From Pedobacter sp. (GTDB taxonomy: Bacteria > Bacteroidota > Bacteroidia > Sphingobacteriales > Sphingobacteriaceae): a DNA stretch of 64,000 nt. The notes under the pieces are model-generated. The model was not told the origin of the DNA and did not search any database. It was given only the letters and a program-made list of their open reading frames with translations. This document shows positions 37,928 to 44,268 of this stretch, piece after piece. The DNA lies in assembly GCA_004211595.1 (NCBI GenBank), contig SEDO01000011.1, positions 1 through 64,000 of the forward strand, in the 5' to 3' direction. Positions within the stretch are counted from its first letter, which is position 1. Each line of letters opens with the position of its first letter. The position numbers and the translations under genes are program-made.

Positions 37928-38890
37928 TTATCGTGATATTCCCCTTGATTGTGCCTCCTGTTTTTTCCTTTTCCGCCTGCGCCTTTCCGCATCGCTCATG
38001 CTTTCGGGTTCGGGCGGTGTGTACGTGTCCAATAGTGCTTCGAGGAACCCCAATCCCTGCGGTTCGTATGCCTGAGACCGCTGTTCCTGTGGCTGTTGCA
38101 GTATCTCCCTAATCTGTTCGGCGAGCGGACGGCTGTCCGTAATCGGTTGGGTGGCTTCCATTGCTCGGTTTTCTTTTAGCTGTCTGCCCATGCCCGCAAA
38201 GCTGTACTTGCGGTCGATAGCCGAACCTTTGAACTTTACGCCATCCTTTTCAAATGAAATGCCCTGCACTTCGTTTGTTCCACTACGGTATTTGTAATGG
38301 ATGCCGATGCCCTGCCTTGTAAGCATCGTTTCCACCTGTTTCCATGAGGTGGCTTTCGCCATAACGGATTTAAGGGCATCGTGGATGGCATAGCGCAATC
38401 TGTCACTGCCCCGAAGTGCCTGCCTGTTTACCTTTGCCTTGCCCTTGCCGAGATGGTAACCGTACCGATCCGTCATCTCCCTGCATACTTTTCGGCTTTT
38501 GTGCCAATGGTTATAGTTACCAATGGTCTTGCCCTCATTGTCCACACGGTTGTACACGATATGGAGATGCGGATGTTTTTTATCCGTATGCAGTACGGTA
38601 AGGTACTGGGTATTCTTGATACCCATCTTTTCCATGTATTCCCTTGCGTGTTCCGCCATCTTCTCTAAGGTAAGTTTATTCCCGTCCTCGTTGCTCCAAC
38701 TTAGCACGGTATGCCCAACGGCATTGCCAAGCTGTGGGCGCATCTTGCGTTGTGCATTCAAATCGGCAATGGTGGCTTTCACTTCATAATCCCTAACGCC
38801 TGCCGAATCCAGAACAAAGGACTTTTCACGTTCCAACAGGTAACGCACGCAACCGCCGAAACTCTTGCCCGTGATTACCTTAGCTATCAT
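37928..38890 (-). CDS. Relaxase/mobilization nuclease
   Basis: MIAKVITGKSFGGCVRYLLE; HTDKKHPHLHIVYNRVDNEGKTI (HxH metal motif). Confidence 0.95.
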   Translation of the reverse strand: MIAKVITGKSFGGCVRYLLEREKSFVLDSAGVRDYEVKATIADLNAQRKMRPQLGNAVGHTVLSWSNEDGNKLTLEKMAEHAREYMEKMGIKNTQYLTVLHTDKKHPHLHIVYNRVDNEGKTIGNYNHWHKSRKVCREMTDRYGYHLGKGKAKVNRQALRGSDRLRYAIHDALKSVMAKATSWKQVETMLTRQGIGIHYKYRSGTNEVQGISFEKDGVKFKGSAIDRKYSFAGMGRQLKENRAMEATQPITDSRPLAEQIREILQQPQEQRSQAYEPQGLGFLEALLDTYTPPEPESMSDAERRRRKRKKQEAQSRGISR

Positions 38891-39260
38891 CCCTGTCCAT
38901 CCTTTCCATTAACTGCTCCACTTCGTTCAGTAAACTACGCAGATTCGCCATGATTGACACAAGCCCTCCCTGGTGTGCAAGCTTGGTCAACTGGTTTAAA
39001 TTGTTTGCCATGCCTGACAATGTGCGCAGGTGTCCTGTTTCTTCTTTTGACAGCCTCGGTCTTATTTCGGAAGTCTTTGCGGACTGCCGAAACCAGTCGC
39101 TTATCCGCATGCCTGCATTTCTCGCTTTCCCTGCAATCGCCAAACGTTCGGTTGGGGTTATCCTGACCACGAGCGAAACGCTCCGTGTGATGGCTTTTTT
39201 CGGACGGCCACGCTTGCGTGTTCTTCCGTCCGTTTTCTTTTCTTTCGCCAATTTTTTCAT
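38880..39260 (-). CDS. MobC-like relaxosome accessory protein
   Basis: VRITPTERLAIAGKARNAGMRISDWFRQSA...GMANNLNQLTKLAHQGG. Confidence 0.92.
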   Translation of the reverse strand: MKKLAKEKKTDGRTRKRGRPKKAITRSVSLVVRITPTERLAIAGKARNAGMRISDWFRQSAKTSEIRPRLSKEETGHLRTLSGMANNLNQLTKLAHQGGLVSIMANLRSLLNEVEQLMERMDRDDS

Positions 39261-39307
39261 TAGCGAACCTCCCCAAGTTTACGGACTGCGACCATCGGGA
39301 GCATCCG

Positions 39308-39346
39308 CCGTTCCCCACCTCGCAAAGCGTGGGGGAACGGTTTTTT
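39308..39346. promoter_or_regulatory. GC-rich inverted repeat upstream of mobC (candidate oriT structure or terminator)
   Basis: CCGTTCCCCAC ctcgcaaagc GTGGGGGAACGG then TTTTTT. Confidence 0.5.
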
Positions 39347-39434
39347 GCATTGCAAAAAAATAAACTTGCTCCTTACAGATGGGATAGGAAAAAGGCGGTC
39401 GGGTGCTTGCATCCGTAACGCTGTTTTGCAGATA

Positions 39435-39713
39435 CTATTCTCCATCTTCCCCTCCCTCCATCAGCTTTTGGATGTCCTCATATTTATAGTACATCAGTCC
39501 ACCGATTTTGGTGTAGGGTAACGTACCGTTTACCCGTAGGTTTTGGAGCGTACCTGCGGATATGCCGAGTAATTTGCGTACCTCGTAGCTTTTGAGCCAT
39601 GCCCTCGGTTCGTGTTCCTGTCGTCTTGGGTGGGTGCTTTGCTTTCTGATTTCTTCGAACAGTTCCTTTTTGAATTTTTCGAGGTCATCCCTCGTGATAA
39701 GCTCTACATTCAT
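39435..39713 (-). CDS. Excisionase-like helix-turn-helix protein
   Basis: WLKSYEVRKLLGISAGTLQNLRVNGTLPYTKIGGLMYYKYEDIQKLM. Confidence 0.9.
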   Translation of the reverse strand: MNVELITRDDLEKFKKELFEEIRKQSTHPRRQEHEPRAWLKSYEVRKLLGISAGTLQNLRVNGTLPYTKIGGLMYYKYEDIQKLMEGGEDGE

Positions 39714-39754
39714 CTTTCCTCCTTTTTGTTATCGTTAAAAAACTCTGTTATTAT

Positions 39755-39791
39755 GCGGTCGGAAACAAACGGTATGTTTCCGACCGCTTTT
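39755..39791. promoter_or_regulatory. Perfect 12-bp inverted repeat
   Basis: GCGGTCGGAAAC aaacggtat GTTTCCGACCGC then TTTT. Confidence 0.8.
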
Positions 39792-39988
39792 GGTACAAAG
39801 GAATGTGATAAAGCTATTCAGAGGATGACCATTATAGGCGTTTGGTCAATTTTGGAAGAATGTGTACTGAGTTTTATGGTTCTGCAGCGAGAAAATATTT
39901 TTAGATTAGCTGATAACAAGCTCTATTTTTCGAAAGTGGTAGAAGACCGCTGAACGTCCTACACTAAGCCGTATATACCCTTTTCCTT

Positions 39989-40020
39989 TTTGTAGGTTTA
40001 TGGATAAATATTTATCTTTG
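39989..40020 (+). promoter_or_regulatory. Bacteroidota-type promoter (TTTG-N20-TAnnTTTG)
   Basis: TTTG at 39989-39992 and TATCTTTG at 40013-40020. Confidence 0.65.
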
Positions 40021-40024
40021 TCAC

Positions 40025-40048
40025 ATGAGAATGACTGTAATGCTTTAA
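40025..40048 (+). CDS. Possible 7-codon leader peptide MRMTVML
   Basis: ATGAGAATGACTGTAATGCTTTAA just after the promoter and before tandem hairpins. Confidence 0.4.
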   Translation: MRMTVML

Positions 40049-40079
40049 TCTTCTTTTCAGGCTTAGTTCTTAAGCAATA

Positions 40080-40111
40080 CACTATGTACCTTTTACATAG
40101 TGAGGTTTTTT
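40080..40111 (+). terminator. Leader terminator/attenuator-like hairpin
   Basis: CACTATGTA ccttt TACATAGTG agg TTTTTT; preceded by GCTTA gttct TAAGC hairpin at 40061-40075. Confidence 0.55.
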
Positions 40112-40201
40112 ATTTGTAAAATTTTTATTAATTATCAAACTAACTGGTCAACAGGAAATTGTTGCTCCTTAAAATAGTTTATATATCAAAATCAAAAAAT
40201 T

Positions 40202-40981
40202 ATGTCAGAAATATTAAGTGAAAAAGAAGTTGAGCAGTTTGTTCTCAATGGTTTCGTTCGTATCGACAATGCATTTCCGCAACGGCTTGCTGATGAAGTT
40301 GTCAATCATTTATGGAAAGACATTCCTTTTGAAAGGTCAAATCCTGCCTCTTGGGTTGAGCCTGTGGTTCGTTTAGGAATGTACACGCAACAACCTTTTA
40401 TTAATTCTGTAAACACAGAGAAGCTATATTCAGCTTTTAATCAATTAATTGGTGAAGACAAATGGATACCATGTCGAAATGTAGGAACATTCCCTGTTAG
40501 GTTTCCGTCTGTTCAACAGCCTAATGATACGGGCAAACACGTAGATGCAAGTTTTGCGGGAAATGACCCTAATAATTATTTTGAATGGCGTGTCAATGTC
40601 AAATCAAAAGGGCGAGCCTTATTGTTGCTTGTATTGTATTCGGACGTTAGCGAAAATGATGCACCTACGATCATTTATGAGGGTTCTCACATTGATGTTG
40701 CAAAGCTCTTATCTAAACAAGGCGATTTTGGTCTTTCATTTATGGAGCTCGCAAGCAAGTTAGACAAACTGCCCAAAAGGAGAGAAGTATATGCAACGGG
40801 TAAGGCAGGTACAGTTTATCTATGTCACCCGTTTATAGTTCATTCAGCTCAACCACACAGAGGCACTATCCCTAAATTTATGGCACAACCGCCCTTGTTG
40901 TTAAGGGGTGAGTTGTCTATTTCGGATTCTGCTGTCGGCTATACTCCCGTTGAACAAGCTATTCGTTTAGCATTGGAGTAG
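40202..40981 (+). CDS. Phytanoyl-CoA dioxygenase (Fe(II)/2OG)-like protein
   Basis: FVLNGFVRIDNAFP; HVDASF (HxD) and distal CHPFIVHSAQPHRG (H...R). Confidence 0.8.
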   Translation: MSEILSEKEVEQFVLNGFVRIDNAFPQRLADEVVNHLWKDIPFERSNPASWVEPVVRLGMYTQQPFINSVNTEKLYSAFNQLIGEDKWIPCRNVGTFPVRFPSVQQPNDTGKHVDASFAGNDPNNYFEWRVNVKSKGRALLLLVLYSDVSENDAPTIIYEGSHIDVAKLLSKQGDFGLSFMELASKLDKLPKRREVYATGKAGTVYLCHPFIVHSAQPHRGTIPKFMAQPPLLLRGELSISDSAVGYTPVEQAIRLALE

Positions 40982-41118
40982 TTGAAAAGATATTCATAGT
41001 AATAAGAGGTTACTTTTTGTAGCCTCTTATTTTAGGGTCAAGTAGTTCAACTATATGCGCAACTATCTAATCGCCAAAATTTGTAACGGTTTAATACACT
41101 TATAATTATAAATAAAAA

Positions 41119-41898
41119 TTAATCTTCTTCGGGTACAATCTTAAAAAACTTATCCTTTTCCCTTATCGGACGGTATTTTGTACCGCGTTTTTCTTTATCG
41201 GCAGTAAACCTGCTCCTTATGGTTTCAATGTTGAGTGCATCCTCGCCATGTTGGAAATATTTACATATCATCTTTGCCCATACCATTTCCGTAGACCCAC
41301 TCAAAATACGTACACCATTTTCGTTAGGGGTTCTGATTTCACGAAATTGGTGTATCAAGTCTAAAAAAGTACTCAAATATCCATTTGTTATTTTCACTTT
41401 ATACTTGCTTTCGTATATCTTCAATTTTTCAAGTTTTTCGTTCTGCGTTGCAAGTTCCTCGTCCTTATCTGCAAGTTGCTTTTTCAGCGAAGCAATCTCC
41501 ATATCATAACGTGTAATGGTAATATCAACAGGGTCACGGTATCCATACGTATTTATAGATACGAGATAGTCTCGGAAAGTCCGTAGATGCTTAAGGTTGA
41601 TACGGTTACGTCCGTGCTTACGTGAAAAGGGGGATTCCTTTCTGATGGCTTCGATATGGTCGGCAACTATCTCCCTTACGTGTTCGTAAAACTCGGCTTC
41701 GGTACATTTGCCCGTGCTTACGGCATAGTCCATGTGATAATTGTAATACTGCTCCTGTTCTTCGTTACCTATTTCGTACAACCGTGTAAGAAAATGGTTG
41801 TCATCGTAGTAGTTCCAAAACCCGATAGGACTCCCGATGTCGTATCGGTGTTTTCTTTTTCTGAACGGTCGGCGTGTCTTAAAATAGGTGTCTCGCAT
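41119..41898 (-). CDS. Hypothetical element protein, possibly RteC-like
   Basis: 259 aa, between integrase and cargo; coiled-coil centre and GYLSTFLDLIHQFREIR...NGVRILSGSTEMVWAKMICKYF end. Confidence 0.5.
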   Translation of the reverse strand: MRDTYFKTRRPFRKRKHRYDIGSPIGFWNYYDDNHFLTRLYEIGNEEQEQYYNYHMDYAVSTGKCTEAEFYEHVREIVADHIEAIRKESPFSRKHGRNRINLKHLRTFRDYLVSINTYGYRDPVDITITRYDMEIASLKKQLADKDEELATQNEKLEKLKIYESKYKVKITNGYLSTFLDLIHQFREIRTPNENGVRILSGSTEMVWAKMICKYFQHGEDALNIETIRSRFTADKEKRGTKYRPIREKDKFFKIVPEED

Positions 41899-41992
41899 AA
41901 CAAATCACTTTTGAAATAAAAAAGAGACAGTCCGTTGTAACTGTCTCTAACAAATATACTGAATTTGACCTGTTTAGGGGAATAGCGGTCTT

Positions 41993-43228
41993 TTAGCTTC
42001 CCGTTGCCATGCGCTCCTTTAGGTTGTGCATATCCTCGCTTAGCTTGTGTTCGACTACTTTGGCGTAAATCTGCGTGGTGCGGATGCTCGTGTGTCCGAG
42101 CATCTTCGATACACTCTCTATTGGCACTCCATTGCTCAAAGTTACGGTAGTGGCAAACGTGTGCCGTGCAATATGGAATGTAAGGTCTGTGCTTATTTCG
42201 CATATCTCCGCTATTTCCTTTAGGTAACCGTTCATCCGTTGGTTGGAGATAACGGGGAACACCGTGCCGTTGCTGACTGCCCTCGGGTCGTCTTGGTACT
42301 TTTCCATCAGTTCCCTTGCCTTTGGCAATAAGGGAATGCGGACATTTGTGTCTGTCTTTGCCCTGGTTGTATATATCCATAGGTCACCGTCTATACCCGT
42401 AATGATGTTATCGGGCGTAAGTTCTGCAAGGTCGATATATGCAAGCCCCGTATAGCAACTGAACAGGAACATATCCAACACCTGTTGCAGTCGTTCGACC
42501 CTGAACCGTTTGTTTTCGAGCCTGTCAAGTTGCTGTTTTGTTAGGCTTTTGCGCTCTACTTTGTCAAAATGTTTCCTAAACTTGGCAAAGGGGTCTTTTG
42601 CCAACCAGTCCATTGTGACCGCCATATTGACCATCTTGCGGAGACGCTCGATGTGTTTCATGATACCGTTATTGTTCAACGGTCTATGGTGGTCTTTCGG
42701 TTTGTAGTTGCGCAGGTAATGTTCAAAATCAGATATAAACGAGTAGTTCAGTTCCAAAATGGCTATATCTGCACGGCGGTATTTCTCTTTCAGAAAGCGT
42801 TTGATATAACTCTGTGTGGTATAATAGTTTTTCATCGTACCGTGTGCAAGTTTGCTTTCCTGTTCTTTGTTATGGTATTCAATCAGACTGCCGAGTGTCC
42901 GCCCCGACTGTGCAGACCCCGTTACCCGTTCACGGATGACCGCTCCGTCTACCGTACTTCCCGACAATACCAACTCTTGGTAGGCATCGATGATTTTTGC
43001 CTTGAAACGGGCAAGAAATCGGTTAAGTTCCGCCGTTTCCTCACGGCTTCCCTTTGCCAAACCCTTTTTTGCATCCCATCCCGAAACGGCTACCGAACGT
43101 TTGACGGATATTTCCGTACGTTTGCCGTTCACCGTTACCCTTGCATAGATAGGTGCTTTTCCCTGCGCTGTTGTTTTCTGTTTCTTGAGGTAAAAGATAA
43201 CCCCGAATGTGCAATTCTGTGTTTTCAT
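41993..43228 (-). CDS. Tyrosine recombinase/integrase
   Basis: Arm-binding N-terminus FYLKKQK...GKAPIYARVTVNGKRTEIS; catalytic HIARHTFATT, GHTSIRTTQIYAKV. Confidence 0.96.
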   Translation of the reverse strand: MKTQNCTFGVIFYLKKQKTTAQGKAPIYARVTVNGKRTEISVKRSVAVSGWDAKKGLAKGSREETAELNRFLARFKAKIIDAYQELVLSGSTVDGAVIRERVTGSAQSGRTLGSLIEYHNKEQESKLAHGTMKNYYTTQSYIKRFLKEKYRRADIAILELNYSFISDFEHYLRNYKPKDHHRPLNNNGIMKHIERLRKMVNMAVTMDWLAKDPFAKFRKHFDKVERKSLTKQQLDRLENKRFRVERLQQVLDMFLFSCYTGLAYIDLAELTPDNIITGIDGDLWIYTTRAKTDTNVRIPLLPKARELMEKYQDDPRAVSNGTVFPVISNQRMNGYLKEIAEICEISTDLTFHIARHTFATTVTLSNGVPIESVSKMLGHTSIRTTQIYAKVVEHKLSEDMHNLKERMATGS

Positions 43229-43419
43229 ATCAACTTACTTTAATGGTTGCATATCCGTGTTTTGGTGCTATCTGCTTGGGTTTGATATGTAACAGGTCAC
43301 TAACAAGTAGAAACCGTGTATCAAACGACCACAAAAAGCATCAAAACAAACAAGCACAAAAAGCTGATTTTTAGATATTTGAACCTATTTCGGTGACCCA
43401 AAATTAGGAATAGAAAATG

Positions 43420-43441
43420 GGTAACCGAATAGGTCTCATTT
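43420..43441 (+). repeat. 22-bp subterminal direct repeat, right end
   Basis: Identical to 34551-34572. Confidence 0.93.
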
Positions 43442-43481
43442 TCTTTGGTTTTACTTGAACAGATTGGGGTAAGAAAAAAGA

Positions 43482-43515
43482 AAAACCCCTCTAATCATAC
43501 GATTAGAGGGGTTTT
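43482..43515 (-). terminator. Intrinsic terminator inside the element, now serving tRNA-Pro
   Basis: AAAA CCCCTCTAATC atac GATTAGAGGGG TTTT. Confidence 0.88.
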
Positions 43516-43537
43516 GACCGCCTTTGTAGGCTTCTCG

Positions 43538-43554
43538 GTCGGGGTGGCAGGATT
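43538..43554. repeat. att direct repeat, tRNA-proximal copy
   Basis: gtcggggtggcaggatt. Confidence 0.9.
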
Positions 43555-43612
43555 CGAACCTACGACCTCCACATCCCAAATGTGGCGCGATACCGGGCTA
43601 CGCTACACCCCG
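43539..43612 (-). tRNA. tRNA-Pro (anticodon TGG)
   Basis: Reverse complement CGGGGTGTAGCGTAGCCCGGTATCGCGCCACATTTGGGATGTGGAGGTCGTAGGTTCGAATCCTGCCACCCCGA; loop TTTGGGA. Confidence 0.94.
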
Positions 43613-43818
43613 ATCAAGGTATCACCTTTTTGGTCCTTTTTTCAAAGGAATGCAAAGATATATATTTTACTATTACATTTCAAATAGTTTTCTTGGGCTT
43701 TTTATTATTTTTTCATTTTAGTACGTTAAGGGTTTGAATATCAACTAAATTATTTTGGTTTTTTATTTTTTGACATAGCTGTGCTGCTTTATTCAAGGGG
43801 TTTTTTAATCTTTGTTTT

Positions 43819-44259
43819 ATGAAATATATCTTCAGTTTAGTGCTTTTCTTGAGTTTTTCGGGTGTTGCCATGGCACAGTTTCCGGTTATTATGGTTCCCG
43901 AGAAGGCTAAATCTCAAGCCCAATTGGATTCACTCCGCCGTTTAAAATCTATTAAAATGCTAGCAGCAAACGATTTTGAGAAGAAGCTTAAGCCGAATAC
44001 GCAATTAATTGATGTGCGGAATCAAGAGGAGTTTGACAAAGCACATATCCCCTACGCTCAAAATTTCGATTTTGAAGGACCTAATTTTCTGGCCCTAGTT
44101 AAGCAGTTGAATCCTTCTAAACCAGTATATGTGTATTGTCGCACAGGTAAGCGAAGTGCAAAAGCTGCCCATACTTTAGATAGTTTAGGTTTTAAAAAGA
44201 TTTATACCTTGCAGGATGGAATTGCTAAGTACCCAGGCAAAACCATTAGCAAACCTTAA
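43819..44259 (+). CDS. Secreted rhodanese-domain protein
   Basis: LIDVRNQEEFDKAHIPYAQN...VYVYCRTGKRSAKAA. Confidence 0.9.
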   Translation: MKYIFSLVLFLSFSGVAMAQFPVIMVPEKAKSQAQLDSLRRLKSIKMLAANDFEKKLKPNTQLIDVRNQEEFDKAHIPYAQNFDFEGPNFLALVKQLNPSKPVYVYCRTGKRSAKAAHTLDSLGFKKIYTLQDGIAKYPGKTISKP

Positions 44260-44268
44260 GGAAAGATG

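Larger units (their letters stand above)
34475..43554. mobile_element. Integrative mobilizable element in tRNA-Pro(TGG)
   Basis: 17-bp direct repeat gtcggggtggcaggatt at 34475-34491 and 43538-43554, the latter covering the tRNA-Pro 3' end; tyrosine recombinase next to the tRNA; relaxase, MobC and HTH genes inside. Confidence 0.92.

Noticed and set aside
38381-39445. Many overlapping plus-strand and alternative-frame ORFs over the mob genes (also 41656-42707, 42569-43243)
   Set aside because: They lie antisense or out of frame to well-supported MobC, relaxase and integrase genes; GC-rich DNA gives spurious ORFs.
34929-43228. Element as an anti-phage defence island
   Set aside because: Apart from the Schlafen/AlbA_2-like gene no recognised defence genes are present; evidence too thin to claim it.
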